Assembly (NCBI RefSeq): GCF_002895005.1
Contig: NZ_POWF01000002.1
Location: 310,001-374,000, forward strand
From: Hanstruepera neustonica
GTDB taxonomy: Bacteria > Bacteroidota > Bacteroidia > Flavobacteriales > Flavobacteriaceae
Length of the DNA: 64,000 nt
Direction of reading: 5' to 3'
Position numbers and translations under genes: made by a program. Shown one piece after another: positions 36,338 through 46,963 of this stretch. Within the stretch, counting starts at the first letter, position 1; every line of letters begins with the position of its first letter. The notes below the pieces were generated by a model. That model saw only the letters and a list, made by a program, of their open reading frames with translations, was not told where the DNA came from and made no database searches.

Positions 36338-37114
36338 ATGAAATGGCTTAACTATTTATTATTTTTTTGCGTCATTACGGTCAACTCCCAAGACAGTATT
36401 TCCGTTATCAAACAAAGACAAAGTCCTTTGGATGTCTCACAAATTATTGGTATTGATAATTTTGGGACTGAATATTTTCTGAAAAACAATATTTTTTATA
36501 AAAAAACTACGGACAACACCATCAATTACAGTAATGTGCAACTTGGAAACTTGACAACTGTAAACACATTCAACCCGTTGAAATTAGTATTATTTTATAA
36601 GGACTTCAACACCGTCATTATTTTGGATAATAGACTGGCTGAAGTTTATAAAATTGATTTTAATAGCACGCAGCCCTACAAAAACATTACCCATGTTTCC
36701 ATTGGCAATGACAATACTATTTGGACCTTTAATCAAGATTTACAGCAATTGCAACTTTATGATTATAAAGCCAAGTTGGTTCGAGCGACTACACTTCCTG
36801 TAGTTTCTAATGTGTTGGACCTTACCAGCAACTACAATTACTGCTGGCTTTTGACAGAAAACTACCTGTATAAGTATAGTTATTTTGGTAGCTTGCTATT
36901 TAAGATTGAAAACAAGGGTTTTTCAAAACTCTCTGAAAGCAATGACAATATCATTTTAAACCAGGGCAATGCGCTCTTTTATTTAGATGATAAGACCCAA
37001 AAAATAACGCCCGTAAAAACACCTGAATTGTTAATAAATCAGTTTTTAGTAACCGCCGAAACCTTGTATATTTACGATTCTAAAATTCTACATGAATTCC
37101 AACTAAAAAACTAA
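36338..37114 (+). CDS. Secreted protein with beta-propeller-like repeats
   Basis: About 258 residues from the ATG giving MKWLNYLLFFCVITVNSQ, a clear signal peptide; a TTG six codons earlier is in frame but unlikely. The mature part has repeated short strands with aromatic and Asn residues (IIGIDNFGTEYFLKNN, HVSIGNDNTIWTFNQ, DLTSNYNYCWLLTENYLYKY) resembling propeller blades. It lies 33 bp after the response regulator and 7 bp before the deoxynucleoside kinase. Function unknown. Confidence 0.75.
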   Translation: MKWLNYLLFFCVITVNSQDSISVIKQRQSPLDVSQIIGIDNFGTEYFLKNNIFYKKTTDNTINYSNVQLGNLTTVNTFNPLKLVLFYKDFNTVIILDNRLAEVYKIDFNSTQPYKNITHVSIGNDNTIWTFNQDLQQLQLYDYKAKLVRATTLPVVSNVLDLTSNYNYCWLLTENYLYKYSYFGSLLFKIENKGFSKLSESNDNIILNQGNALFYLDDKTQKITPVKTPELLINQFLVTAETLYIYDSKILHEFQLKN

Positions 37115-37121
37115 AGAATAT

Positions 37122-37736
37122 ATGCATGTTGCAGTAGCGGGAAATATTGGCGCAGGAAAAACGACACTTACCAAATTATTAGCCAAACATTACAGATGGG
37201 AACCTCAATTAGAAGATGTAGTTGACAATCCTTATTTGGATGATTTTTACAACCAAATGGAACGTTGGAGTTTTAATTTGCAAGTATATTTTTTGAATAG
37301 TCGTTTCCGCCAAGTCGCTCAAATTAGACAAAGCGGCAAAGACATTATTCAGGATAGGACCATTTACGAAGACGCCCATATTTTTGCTCCCAATTTACAT
37401 GCCATGGGACTCATGACCAATCGTGATTATGAGAATTATCGGTCACTCTTTGATTTAATGGAATCGTTTGTGCAAGGACCTGATTTATTGATCTATTTAA
37501 GAAGTTCCATTCCAAATTTGGTCAATCAGATTCACAAACGTGGTCGGGATTATGAAAACTCTATCAGCATTGATTATTTAAGTCGTTTGAATGAACGATA
37601 CGAGGCATGGATTCACGGTTATGACAAAGGCAAATTATTGGTTATTGATGTAGATAATATGGATTTTGTTTCAAACCCTGAAGATTTAGGAACCATTGTC
37701 AATAAAATAGAAGCCGAAATACATGGTCTCTTTTAA
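37122..37736 (+). CDS. Deoxynucleoside kinase
   Basis: A 204-residue P-loop kinase that phosphorylates salvaged deoxynucleosides. Motifs are AGNIGAGKTTLTKLL (Walker A), the DRS-like QDRTIYEDAHIFA, LIYLRSSIPNLVNQIHKRGRDYE (the LID arginines) and the C-terminal IDVDNMDFV. Deoxyadenosine/deoxyguanosine or broad specificity is typical of this bacterial group, but specificity cannot be read here. Confidence 0.92.
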   Translation: MHVAVAGNIGAGKTTLTKLLAKHYRWEPQLEDVVDNPYLDDFYNQMERWSFNLQVYFLNSRFRQVAQIRQSGKDIIQDRTIYEDAHIFAPNLHAMGLMTNRDYENYRSLFDLMESFVQGPDLLIYLRSSIPNLVNQIHKRGRDYENSISIDYLSRLNERYEAWIHGYDKGKLLVIDVDNMDFVSNPEDLGTIVNKIEAEIHGLF

Positions 37737-37755
37737 AAACCTTAAATAATATATT

Positions 37756-37783
37756 AAAAAAGCCACGCAATGCGTGGCTTTTT
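37756..37783. terminator. Bidirectional terminator between the deoxynucleoside kinase gene and hppA
   Basis: AAAAAAGCCACGCA and TGCGTGGCTTTTTA form an 8-bp GC-rich stem with A and T runs on each side, between two convergent genes. Confidence 0.85.
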
Positions 37784-37803
37784 ATTTATTGTATATTGAA
37801 TAG

Positions 37804-40242
37804 TTATTCTTTTATAACTTCTTCTTCAATTGTTAAGTCATTGACGTTCTCTTTCACTTGAGAAGCGCCAGTTTTAATTTCTTCAACACGTGCTTTAACT
37901 TCAGCTTTTGTTCCTGAAATAACTTTTTCTTCAACAACTGCTTCGCCGTTTACCACTGATGTCGTAGTAACTACTGCTTTCGCAATGTCATCACTCACTA
38001 CTTCCATATCTATCAAGACTTTTTTATAAACATCGTCAGGAGATTTTGCGGTTGTAGTTGTTTCCATAGCCATGCCTTCCTCAATATCATGACCACCTAA
38101 AATAGGCGCAATGACCAATCCAACTAAACATGTTAATTTAATCAAGATATTCATTGAAGGTCCTGAAGTATCTTTAAATGGATCACCTACAGTATCACCA
38201 GTTACAGCCGCTTTATGAGCATCTGAACCTTTGTAAGTCATCTCTCCATTGATTTCAACACCAGCTTCAAATGATTTCTTAGCATTATCCCATGCGCCAC
38301 CAGCATTGTTTTGGAAGATAGCCCACATAACACCAGAAACACAAACACCGGCCATATAACCTCCCAGTGGTTCAGCACCAAATACCAATCCTATTATGAT
38401 TGGCGTAATGATTGTAATTAAACCTGGTAAAATCATTTCTTTTAAAGCTGCTTTAGTCGAAATATCCACACACTTCGCATATTCAGGTGTTCCAGTCCCT
38501 TCCATAATACCTGGAATTTCTCTAAACTGACGACGTACTTCCTGAACCATTTCCATAGCCGCTTTACCAACTGATTGCATAGCCAAAGCCGAAAATATGA
38601 CTGGAATCATACCTCCAACAAATAGCATAGCCAATACATCAGCTCTAAAAATATTGATACCATCAATACCTGTAAAGGTTACATAAGCTGCAAATAAAGC
38701 TAAAGCTGTTAAAGCCGCTGAAGCGATGGCAAATCCTTTACCAACAGCAGCAGTTGTATTACCAACTGAATCTAATATATCCGTACGCTCACGAACGTGA
38801 GGTTCCAATTCACTCATTTCAGCAACACCTCCAGCATTATCAGCAATTGGTCCAAAAGCATCAATAGCCAATTGCATAGCTGTTGTAGCCATCATAGCAG
38901 AAGCCGCTAAAGCAACACCATAAAAACCTGCTAACTCATAAGAACCATAAATAGCAGCAGCAAATAATACCACTGACAAAAATGTTGATTTCATACCTAC
39001 TGCCAAACCTGCAATAATGTTGGTTGCAGCACCAGTAGAACTGTTTTTTACGATATCCAACACGGGCTTTTTACCAAGACTTGTATAGAAAGCTGTTACC
39101 ATAGAGATTAACGCACCAACAGCCAAACCAATACAGGCTGACCAAAATACATTGATAGATGGAATCGCTTTATAGCCCTCACCAAAGAACTTCATATTCA
39201 TAGTTTCTGGTAACATCATATCAATTAAGAACCAACTAGCAATTAATGTAATCACGATAGCTACCCAGTTACCCATATCCAATGCTTTTTGAACTTGTGG
39301 TTCTTTAGCATCATTATTCGAAATCTTAACCAAAAATGTTCCTAATATAGAAGCAAGGATACCAACACCAGCAATAACGATTGGTAATAAAATAGGCCCC
39401 ATATTGTTAAACGAATCCGTAAAAGGTGCATTTGTAAATAAAGATATGTCTTTAATCAAATAATTTCCTAATACCATAGCGGCTAGAACTGTTGCCACAT
39501 AAGAACCAAATAAGTCAGCTCCCATACCCGCAACATCACCTACATTATCACCCACGTTATCTGCAATAGTAGCTGGGTTACGAGGATCATCTTCAGGGAT
39601 ACCCGCTTCAACTTTACCTACTAAATCAGCTCCAACATCGGCAGCTTTTGTATAAATACCACCACCAACACGTGCAAACAAAGCAATCGATTCAGCACCC
39701 AATGAGAATCCAGCCAAGGCTTCAAGAGCCATGGTCATATCATTATAGAATGACGAACCGCCATCCACAAACATTTTTACAAACACGAAAAAGAACAAAC
39801 TCAAACCTAATACAGCCAAACTCGCTACACCAAGTCCCATAACAGTTCCTCCACCAAACGATACTTTTAAAGCTTGAGGCAAGCTTGTTTTAGCAGCTTC
39901 AGCAGTACGAGCGTTCGCTTCTGTTGCTATTCGCATACCAATGTTTCCTGCTAATGCCGAAGCAAATGCTCCAACAATAAATGCCACTATAATAATCCAA
40001 TGGGTTGTGTCAACCATCATAGAAATAATACCCAGTGCTACTGCTGCAATAACCACAAAGATCAATAGCAACCTATATTCAGCACCTAAAAAAGCTAAAG
40101 CTCCTTCTTTAATGGCTTTAGATATGCCTTGCATTTTGTCGTTTCCAGGCGCTTGCTTTTTTACCCAAGCCATTTTTATCATCATAAAAATGAGCCCTAT
40201 CACCGCCATAGCAATTGGCACAAAAATCATGTTTGATTCCAT
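37804..40242 (-). CDS. hppA: Membrane-bound ion-translocating pyrophosphatase
   Basis: An 812-residue polytopic protein that couples PPi hydrolysis to Na+ and/or H+ export. The catalytic loop [29 protein letters not shown] begins near residue 215. [10 protein letters not shown] carries Ala at the site where K+-independent enzymes have Lys, so the K+-dependent class is predicted, which is often Na+-pumping. After the last membrane helix the protein has an unusual ~90-residue acidic and Val/Lys-rich tail ([15 protein letters not shown]... to the terminal EEEVIKE). It follows the soluble pyrophosphatase gene. Confidence 0.95.
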   Translation of the reverse strand: MESNMIFVPIAMAVIGLIFMMIKMAWVKKQAPGNDKMQGISKAIKEGALAFLGAEYRLLLIFVVIAAVALGIISMMVDTTHWIIIVAFIVGAFASALAGNIGMRIATEANARTAEAAKTSLPQALKVSFGGGTVMGLGVASLAVLGLSLFFFVFVKMFVDGGSSFYNDMTMALEALAGFSLGAESIALFARVGGGIYTKAADVGADLVGKVEAGIPEDDPRNPATIADNVGDNVGDVAGMGADLFGSYVATVLAAMVLGNYLIKDISLFTNAPFTDSFNNMGPILLPIVIAGVGILASILGTFLVKISNNDAKEPQVQKALDMGNWVAIVITLIASWFLIDMMLPETMNMKFFGEGYKAIPSINVFWSACIGLAVGALISMVTAFYTSLGKKPVLDIVKNSSTGAATNIIAGLAVGMKSTFLSVVLFAAAIYGSYELAGFYGVALAASAMMATTAMQLAIDAFGPIADNAGGVAEMSELEPHVRERTDILDSVGNTTAAVGKGFAIASAALTALALFAAYVTFTGIDGINIFRADVLAMLFVGGMIPVIFSALAMQSVGKAAMEMVQEVRRQFREIPGIMEGTGTPEYAKCVDISTKAALKEMILPGLITIITPIIIGLVFGAEPLGGYMAGVCVSGVMWAIFQNNAGGAWDNAKKSFEAGVEINGEMTYKGSDAHKAAVTGDTVGDPFKDTSGPSMNILIKLTCLVGLVIAPILGGHDIEEGMAMETTTTAKSPDDVYKKVLIDMEVVSDDIAKAVVTTTSVVNGEAVVEEKVISGTKAEVKARVEEIKTGASQVKENVNDLTIEEEVIKE

Positions 40243-40299
40243 ATTTTTTAGTTTATTTTAATAATTAGCTGCGCAAAAGTAGTGAAATGGATTCTAAAA

Positions 40300-40336
40300 G
40301 AAAAACCCTCTTAACTAATAGATTAAAAGGGTTTTT
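40300..40336 (-). terminator. Intrinsic terminator of ppa
   Basis: AAAAACCC and GGGTTTTT close a stem with additional pairs (TTAA/TTAA) around a short loop. T-runs face the minus strand, between the ppa stop and the hppA start. Confidence 0.7.
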
Positions 40337-40358
40337 ATTTTTGATTTTTTCAGATGAA

Positions 40359-40886
40359 TTAAATCTTGAAATTTCCTTGGGCTTTATGCTCACTATTTTC
40401 ATAGCGTTCTACACATTTATTAAAAATATCATAAGCTTCTTCAGCATTTCCCCAACCTCCAACATCAACTTTCTTTTTTTCCAGATCCTTGTAAACTTGA
40501 AAGAAATGGGTAATCTCTTTGATTCTATGCGGATTCAAATCCTGAATATCATTATAACTATTCCAGATAGGATCACTCACAGGTACACAAACCAACTTCT
40601 CGTCAGGTCCTTTTTCATCAGCCATGTGAAACACACCAATAGGTTTTACTTCCATCACACACATAGGAAAGGTAGGTTCTGTTCCCATAACCAAAACATC
40701 CAAAGGGTCACCATCCAATGCCAAGGTTTCTGGAATAAAGCCATAATCACCAGGATACATCATAGAAGAAAACAGCATACGGTCAAAACGTATTTTGTTT
40801 AATTCAAAATCGTATTCGTATTTGTTACGGCTACCTTTTGGTATTTCAATCAGTACATCAAAGGTGGTTTTACCTGTATTTGTCAT
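40359..40886 (-). CDS. ppa: Soluble inorganic pyrophosphatase, family I
   Basis: A 175-residue enzyme hydrolysing PPi to phosphate. The signature is in DGDPLDVLVMG (DxDPxD), with MMYPGDYGFIPETLA, ADEKGPDEKLVCVPVSDP and HFFQVYKDLEKKK. Length is normal. It stands next to hppA, with a terminator between, so a cell-wide PPi pool is served by two enzymes encoded side by side. Confidence 0.97.
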   Translation of the reverse strand: MTNTGKTTFDVLIEIPKGSRNKYEYDFELNKIRFDRMLFSSMMYPGDYGFIPETLALDGDPLDVLVMGTEPTFPMCVMEVKPIGVFHMADEKGPDEKLVCVPVSDPIWNSYNDIQDLNPHRIKEITHFFQVYKDLEKKKVDVGGWGNAEEAYDIFNKCVERYENSEHKAQGNFKI

Positions 40887-41039
40887 TGTGAATTTTTTAG
40901 GACTGCAAAGTTAGTGAAGTTTATACTTTTAATAGCATTGAATCTTCTTAACTTTATTGATATGTTAAAATAAAAATTCTCATTTCATTTTTTTTATATC
41001 TTGCTGTTTCAATCAAAAAAATTAATCAGACCACACATT

Positions 41040-43265
41040 ATGAGGCATTTTCTTTTCCTATTCGTTTTTAGTATCAGCGTTTCTACCATTCAATCGCAAA
41101 CGCAACCTTGGCAAGGCAAGTTTGAACCCATTGATAATATGATAGCACCACCCAATACCTACCGAAACGCTAGTGGAGCTCCAGGAAAAGCTTATTGGCA
41201 ACAACGTGCTGATTACAAAATAAAGGCTACCCTTGATGAAAAAAACAACGTGCTTTCAGGCGAAGAAACCATAACTTATCATAATAACTCACCAGACGAT
41301 TTGAGCTATCTGTGGATTCAGTTAGAACAAAACGTCAATAAAAAAGGAAATCCTGATTTTGGCGATGCCTTTGGTGGTGTTCGTAACAACATGACCACTA
41401 AACAAATGCAAAGCTTAACGCGTGCCATTGACTTTCCTGCTGGTTACAGCATCAAATACATTAAAGATAATTCAGGCAATAATATGAAAGCCTTTGTTAA
41501 TAATACCATGATGAAGGTCATGCTAAACCAGCCACTAAAATCTGGTGAATCCATGAGTTTTTCATTGGCGTGGTCCTACCCTATTACCGATAGAAGCATG
41601 TTTTTACTTTCACGTGAAGGGTATGAATACTTCCCTGAAGACGATAATACGGTATATCTTATAGCGCATTGGTTCCCCAGAATGGCTGTTTATAACGATA
41701 CTGAAGGCTGGCAAAATCAACAATTTCAACGATTGGGAGAATTTGCTTTGGAATTTGGAGACTATGATGTGGAGATTACCGTACCTGAAGATCATATTGT
41801 AGCGTCCACGGGACGACTTCAAAATAGTGAATCGGTTTTAACCAAAACTCAAAGACAGCGTCTGGAACAGGCCGAAAACACCTTTGACAAACCGCTTATG
41901 ATTGTGACAGTTGACGAAGCAAAAGCCAATGAAAAGTCCAAATCAACCAAATCAAAAACATGGCGATATACCGCTAAAAATGTGCGTGATTTTGCTTTTG
42001 CATCCTCTAGAAAATTTATCTGGGATGCACAAGCGGTTCAATTGGAAACGAATAAAGTTATGGCGATGTCTTTTTATCCCAAAGAAGGCTTGCCTGTTTG
42101 GAGTGAAGAATCTACCAAAGCTGTAAAGGCGGCTTTAGAAGTATATTCCGAAGCGACCTTTGAATATCCTTACCCTGTGGCTATCTCGGTTAATACATCC
42201 AACATTGGCATGGAATTTCCCATGATTAGTTTCAATGGAGGTAGACCTCGTAATGGTAAAATTAGCGATAATGCCAAGTCTGGTATGATTGGAACCATCA
42301 TTCATGAAGTAGGCCATAATTGGTTCCCGATGATTGTCAGTTCTGATGAGCGCAAATGGATGTGGATGGATGAAGGGCTCAATACCTTTTTACACCAGAG
42401 AACGGTTGCAGAACGTTACCCAGAATTTCATAGTACGGAGCCCAAAGACATTGTTCCGTTTATGCAAGGCGATAAAAATATATTACGCCCTATTATGACA
42501 ACTTCAGATAGTGAATTACTCACGCAGTTTGGAAACAATTTCTATCAAAAGCCAACGGTAGGATTACAAATGTTACGTAATTCCATCATAGGCCCTGAAT
42601 TATTTGATCAAGCGTTTAAGGAATATGCTAACCGTTGGAAATACAAACACCCGAATCCAGGAGATTTGTTCCGAACACTGGAAGATGCCACAGCTACGGA
42701 TTTAGACTGGTTTTTTAGAGGATGGTTTTTTACCACCGATCATGTGGATATGGAATTAACCGATGTGAAATGGTTTAAGGTTTATGAAGAAGATTTAAAT
42801 ATTGAAGACCAGCAGAAAAAAGTTACAATAGCAGCAACAGGTGAAGGTACAGAACAAAAGGCCAAAGATTTTTCAAGTGGACCAGATATGATTAAATTGT
42901 CTGAAACACCTGACCAAGCTTATGGTGGATTCTTATCTCGTATAGATGAAGACGAATTACGTAAACAGGTTTCCGGAAAGAACATCTACGAAGTAACCAT
43001 CAAAAATATGGGTGGTTTAGTCATGCCTGTTAAAATAGAGTGGGTTTTTAAAGATGGTAGCAAAGAAACGGATATGCTTCCTGCTGATATTTGGAGACGC
43101 AATGAATATCAGGTAACCAAAACATTTCTTAAAGATAAAGAAGTTGAAAAGGTAAATCTGGATCCTAATTTTGAATTTGCTGATACAGATATGACGAATA
43201 ATAACTTTCCAAAGGTTGAAGAAGCTTCACAATTTGATGAGTTTAAAAATAAGAAGTCTGATTAA
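41040..43265 (+). CDS. M1-family zinc metallopeptidase, secreted
   Basis: A 741-residue protein from the ATG giving MRHFLFLFVFSISVSTIQSQ, a signal peptide; a TTG 13 codons upstream is in frame but unlikely. The zinc site is HEVGHNW near residue 420, with the third ligand in WMDEGLNTF. The usual GAMEN exopeptidase motif is seen as GMEFPM, a variant found in several Bacteroidota members. It is probably periplasmic or exported and works on peptides. It converges with the DUF5686 gene, overlapping by 4 bp. Confidence 0.9.
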   Translation: MRHFLFLFVFSISVSTIQSQTQPWQGKFEPIDNMIAPPNTYRNASGAPGKAYWQQRADYKIKATLDEKNNVLSGEETITYHNNSPDDLSYLWIQLEQNVNKKGNPDFGDAFGGVRNNMTTKQMQSLTRAIDFPAGYSIKYIKDNSGNNMKAFVNNTMMKVMLNQPLKSGESMSFSLAWSYPITDRSMFLLSREGYEYFPEDDNTVYLIAHWFPRMAVYNDTEGWQNQQFQRLGEFALEFGDYDVEITVPEDHIVASTGRLQNSESVLTKTQRQRLEQAENTFDKPLMIVTVDEAKANEKSKSTKSKTWRYTAKNVRDFAFASSRKFIWDAQAVQLETNKVMAMSFYPKEGLPVWSEESTKAVKAALEVYSEATFEYPYPVAISVNTSNIGMEFPMISFNGGRPRNGKISDNAKSGMIGTIIHEVGHNWFPMIVSSDERKWMWMDEGLNTFLHQRTVAERYPEFHSTEPKDIVPFMQGDKNILRPIMTTSDSELLTQFGNNFYQKPTVGLQMLRNSIIGPELFDQAFKEYANRWKYKHPNPGDLFRTLEDATATDLDWFFRGWFFTTDHVDMELTDVKWFKVYEEDLNIEDQQKKVTIAATGEGTEQKAKDFSSGPDMIKLSETPDQAYGGFLSRIDEDELRKQVSGKNIYEVTIKNMGGLVMPVKIEWVFKDGSKETDMLPADIWRRNEYQVTKTFLKDKEVEKVNLDPNFEFADTDMTNNNFPKVEEASQFDEFKNKKSD

Positions 43266-45763
43266 AACATAAAACCAAAGCTTCCCGTAATTCCAAAATC
43301 ACGTGAATCTGGATTATCTAGGTAATTGCCTCTAAAGTTGAAGTCAATCCTAAAGACCTTGAAAATATTACCAATACCAAAGCTGTATTCGTAATATATT
43401 TCATCGGTTGGAGCGACTAACGGGATATTGGAAGGTGCACTTAAAGCGACATTCTCTTGAGAAATTTCTCCCCATACACCGCGTATTCCAATTATTTCAC
43501 GCCAATTGAGTTTTCGTAGTAATGGAATCCTTGAAAAAAGCCTACCGTTAAAATTATGTTCCAGATGTAATGAGGCATAAGTATCTGTGACAAATTCGTA
43601 GAAATTCAATTGGGAAAACGATTTATAAATAGAAAAATAGGATTGGTTACCAGGCACAACACTCAACAAACCCAGAGGCACTTCTCCAAATGTTTTACCC
43701 ACTTCCACAGTAGAATACAATCTTCCAAAACCACCTAATATCCAGGGTTGTATATAAGAAAATTGTAATTTAGTGTAGGTAAAATCACTATGAAACAGAT
43801 CTTTTCGACCAACACTCATTTGAGCAAAAATAGACGCATAGGTATCATTAGCATTACGCCTTTCAACTCCGAAACCTGACATCTTTCGTCCTGGGAAATA
43901 GGAAACTGCAAAGGTGCTTTCAAACTGATGTACTTCAGATGATATTCCGGTAGGTGATTCCAAATCCACATAATCCAAGCTGAATGTTGGTGAAGCGGAG
44001 GACAGTGTCCGATAATCGCCACCAACCCGAAATAATACATTCTTTATAGGCTCAATCTCAATAGCTAATGCCGTTAAATTAATATTGGAAAGTTTATCAT
44101 TAGGAGCTGTAGTAAAAACCGCATTTGAAGCCAAACTTCGACCAAGAACATCAGTTGACGTGGTCAAACTAGCTCCTATTTGTTCAATGTCTCGCCTATG
44201 ACCTGCCGATATAATCAATCGGTTGCGTTTATTCAACAACCATTTTGCTGAAAAGCCATATTTGAACTTATCGTCATTAAAACCATATGCCAGAAAACCT
44301 TGCAAACGCCAAAGGTCATTTGGGCCAAAATAGGTTCTTCCTCCCGCTCGTAATCTAATGCCTTCAACATCATTATAGCCCACTGTGGAAAATATGGGTC
44401 CATAATCTAGGTTCAAGTCATCAAATTCAATGTACCCAGAGGCTAAAACACTTCCAACATTATAAAGTCGCTTGAACTTTTTAACTGTTTTTAAGGTGTC
44501 CAGCATTTTATAAACAGCTTTCTCATCCTTGCTCAATTCCTCCATGCGATTGGCTTCCCAAAAGGCATCATCGCGATTATAGGCATCCTTATCATAATCA
44601 AAGACCTCTTCCTTGTAGAACTTTTCGTCTTTGACTTCATCAAAGACATAGTTATCATATAAGGTTGTTCGTTTACCATAAATACCTCGAGATTTCTCCT
44701 TTTTGTTGAAGGTGAAGTCAGACATGAAGTAATCACGTTTAATTAAAAATACAGAATCGTTGACAACATCAAATTCTTGCTCAATATATATTTCTTTAAC
44801 CCAGTTAATATTGGCACTTTTTGAAGCTTGAAGATTAATTTCCTTAATGGCAAAGGTTGAATCGTTAACCCAGAAATCGCCTTTGAAGGTTAATTCGTTC
44901 TTTCTACGCGGGTAATAAATAATATTATAGCACCATTTATCACCAATATAGGCACTATCGGCTAAAACATAGTTATAGGTATTGACACCTGTTTTTGATA
45001 ATGGGCTAACAAAACTTTTATCAAAGAACTTGAGATAATTGTCATATACGTCATACTGCGAATACAAATCCTTTATAAAATCTATAATGGTTTGATTGTT
45101 GCTAAATCCAGAATTTTTATTCCCTTTAAGCTCAACCTTTTCCTTATCTAACAAGTTATCACCATAAACTTTTGCCGCCTCCTCATTGACAAAAATTGGT
45201 AAATATGTTTTACCAGTTACTTTAGAGGTATCAACTTGTTCAAAAACAAACTCCATGCCCTTGAATAAGTTACTTTTGATGAGTGAACTATCAATGGTAT
45301 TCAAGTCAAATTCTACCTTTTCATATCTGTCATAAGCATACTGCTTAAATTGGCGAAGACCATTTTGGCGTTTACGTTCCCATATTTTATGTAATATGGC
45401 AATAGCCGGATTTTCTTCCGCTTTTTTGGATTGTTTACCAGAAACCAGAACCACTTCATTTAAAGCGGCAGCTTCTTCCTCAATAACAAAATTTAAATCG
45501 TAATTGACTTTTTTAATCAATGGGTATTCAATCGTTTTATAGCCAACAAATGAAACTATGAGCGTGTCCCACGTTGAATCAGACTCCAGATAAAAACGGC
45601 CATTTTCATTGGTTATAGTACCTTCAGAAGAATTCTTAAATATGATATTGGCATAAGGAACTGGCTCATTTCCTGCCTCTGTAACATGACCACTTACTTT
45701 GGTCTGGGAGAAACCAGATATAAATCCAAAAAATAATAATGCAAGTAGTAGATTAAACCTCAT
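43262..45763 (-). CDS. DUF5686 family outer-membrane protein with carboxypeptidase-regulatory domain
   Basis: An 833-residue protein with a signal peptide (LLLALLFFGFISGFSQ). An N-terminal beta-sandwich covers about 20-95 (VSGHVTEAGNEPVPYANIIF, TNENGRFYL). The long C-terminal part has alternating hydrophobic strands and ends in ITGSFGFMF, a barrel-like terminal strand. This matches the DUF5686/carboxypeptidase-like family, probably a surface-protein assembly or transport barrel. It lies 22 bp after pdhB on the same strand only by position; co-transcription is uncertain. Confidence 0.88.
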   Translation of the reverse strand: MRFNLLLALLFFGFISGFSQTKVSGHVTEAGNEPVPYANIIFKNSSEGTITNENGRFYLESDSTWDTLIVSFVGYKTIEYPLIKKVNYDLNFVIEEEAAALNEVVLVSGKQSKKAEENPAIAILHKIWERKRQNGLRQFKQYAYDRYEKVEFDLNTIDSSLIKSNLFKGMEFVFEQVDTSKVTGKTYLPIFVNEEAAKVYGDNLLDKEKVELKGNKNSGFSNNQTIIDFIKDLYSQYDVYDNYLKFFDKSFVSPLSKTGVNTYNYVLADSAYIGDKWCYNIIYYPRRKNELTFKGDFWVNDSTFAIKEINLQASKSANINWVKEIYIEQEFDVVNDSVFLIKRDYFMSDFTFNKKEKSRGIYGKRTTLYDNYVFDEVKDEKFYKEEVFDYDKDAYNRDDAFWEANRMEELSKDEKAVYKMLDTLKTVKKFKRLYNVGSVLASGYIEFDDLNLDYGPIFSTVGYNDVEGIRLRAGGRTYFGPNDLWRLQGFLAYGFNDDKFKYGFSAKWLLNKRNRLIISAGHRRDIEQIGASLTTSTDVLGRSLASNAVFTTAPNDKLSNINLTALAIEIEPIKNVLFRVGGDYRTLSSASPTFSLDYVDLESPTGISSEVHQFESTFAVSYFPGRKMSGFGVERRNANDTYASIFAQMSVGRKDLFHSDFTYTKLQFSYIQPWILGGFGRLYSTVEVGKTFGEVPLGLLSVVPGNQSYFSIYKSFSQLNFYEFVTDTYASLHLEHNFNGRLFSRIPLLRKLNWREIIGIRGVWGEISQENVALSAPSNIPLVAPTDEIYYEYSFGIGNIFKVFRIDFNFRGNYLDNPDSRDFGITGSFGFMF

Positions 45764-45827
45764 AATTACAAAAAAACTTCATCAACAATGTTGCCAATGA
45801 AGTTAATTCAACGTAAAAAACGTCATT

Positions 45828-46805
45828 TTATTTATACATAACCTTTTTAACTGCCTTAATAACATCGTTACTATTTGGCAACCATTCTTCCAATAAAACA
45901 GGAGAATAAGGTGCAGGTGTATCTGCAGTGTTTATTTTTACAATGGGTGCATCCAAATAATCAAACGCTTTAGATTGCACTTGATAAGTAATTTCAGTTG
46001 CGACATTACCAAAAGGCCAAGCCTCTTCCAAAATAACCAATCTGTTGGTTTTCTTAACCGAATTTAAAATGGCATCATGATCCATTGGTCTCACGGTTCT
46101 TAAATCTATAATTTCGCAAGAAATACCTTCCTTTTCTAATTCTTCAGCTGCTTTGTGCGCTTCTTTAATAATTTTTCCGAATGACACGATGGTCACGTCA
46201 GTACCTTGACGTTTGATATCAGCCACACCAATAGGGATCACATATTCACCTTCAGGCACTTCACCCTTATCACCATACATCTGCTCACTTTCCATAAAAA
46301 TCACAGGATCATCATCACGAATAGCTGATTTTAACAAACCTTTAGCATCATAGGGATTGGACGGTACAATGACTTTTAAACCAGGTGTATTGGCATACCA
46401 GCTCTCAAATGCCTGGGAATGTGTAGCTGCCAATTGCCCAGCAGAAGCCGTAGGCCCTCTAAAAACAATAGGACATTTAAACTGTCCGCCAGACATTTGT
46501 CTGATCTTTGCAGCGTTATTAATAATTTGATCTATACCAACTAAAGAGAAATTAAAGGTCATAAACTCAATTATTGGACGACAACCCGTCATGGTAGAGC
46601 CGACTCCAATTCCTGCAAAACCCAATTCGGCAATTGGTGTGTCAATCACACGCTTTGGGCCAAATTCATCCAACATACCTTTACTAGCCTTGTATGCACC
46701 ATTGTATTCGGCTACTTCCTCTCCCATCAAGTAAATGCTCTCATCACGGCGCATTTCTTCACTCATGGCCTCACATACGGCTTCCCTAAATTGTATTGTC
46801 TTCAT
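45828..46805 (-). CDS. pdhB: Pyruvate dehydrogenase E1 component, beta subunit
   Basis: About 325 residues from the ATG giving MKTIQFREAVCEAMSEEM; an upstream TTG-initiated extension is unlikely. It forms the alpha2beta2 thiamine-diphosphate E1 of the pyruvate dehydrogenase complex. Motifs are EEVAEYNGAYKASKG, DTPIAELGFAGIGVG, GQLAATHSQAFESWYAN and IDLRTVRPMD. The alpha subunit is not adjacent. Related branched-chain E1 beta subunits are similar, but the sequence is closest in feel to the pyruvate enzyme of Flavobacteria. Confidence 0.9.
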   Translation of the reverse strand: MKTIQFREAVCEAMSEEMRRDESIYLMGEEVAEYNGAYKASKGMLDEFGPKRVIDTPIAELGFAGIGVGSTMTGCRPIIEFMTFNFSLVGIDQIINNAAKIRQMSGGQFKCPIVFRGPTASAGQLAATHSQAFESWYANTPGLKVIVPSNPYDAKGLLKSAIRDDDPVIFMESEQMYGDKGEVPEGEYVIPIGVADIKRQGTDVTIVSFGKIIKEAHKAAEELEKEGISCEIIDLRTVRPMDHDAILNSVKKTNRLVILEEAWPFGNVATEITYQVQSKAFDYLDAPIVKINTADTPAPYSPVLLEEWLPNSNDVIKAVKKVMYK

Positions 46806-46875
46806 AGTATCAATTATTATAATGAGCAAAAATAGAAATAAATGAAAAACTTTACTTCATAGAATTAATTAAAAA

Positions 46876-46897
46876 TTTACTATGCGTGCATAGTAAA
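46876..46897. promoter_or_regulatory. 22-bp palindrome, candidate operator between pdhB and etfB
   Basis: TTTACTATGC and GCATAGTAAA are perfect 10-bp inverted arms around GT. The site covers the position expected for the -33 region if TAACTTCG (46916-46923) is the etfB -7 element. Size and symmetry fit a TetR- or MarR-type repressor. Confidence 0.6.
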
Positions 46898-46963
46898 AAA
46901 TCAGAATAAAATAAGTAACTTCGTAACCTCAAAAAATTAAACATTTTATTTAAAAATTTCGAT

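Noticed and set aside
40287-40802. 171-codon plus-strand frame over ppa
   Set aside because: It lies wholly antisense to a certain pyrophosphatase gene and has no family resemblance.
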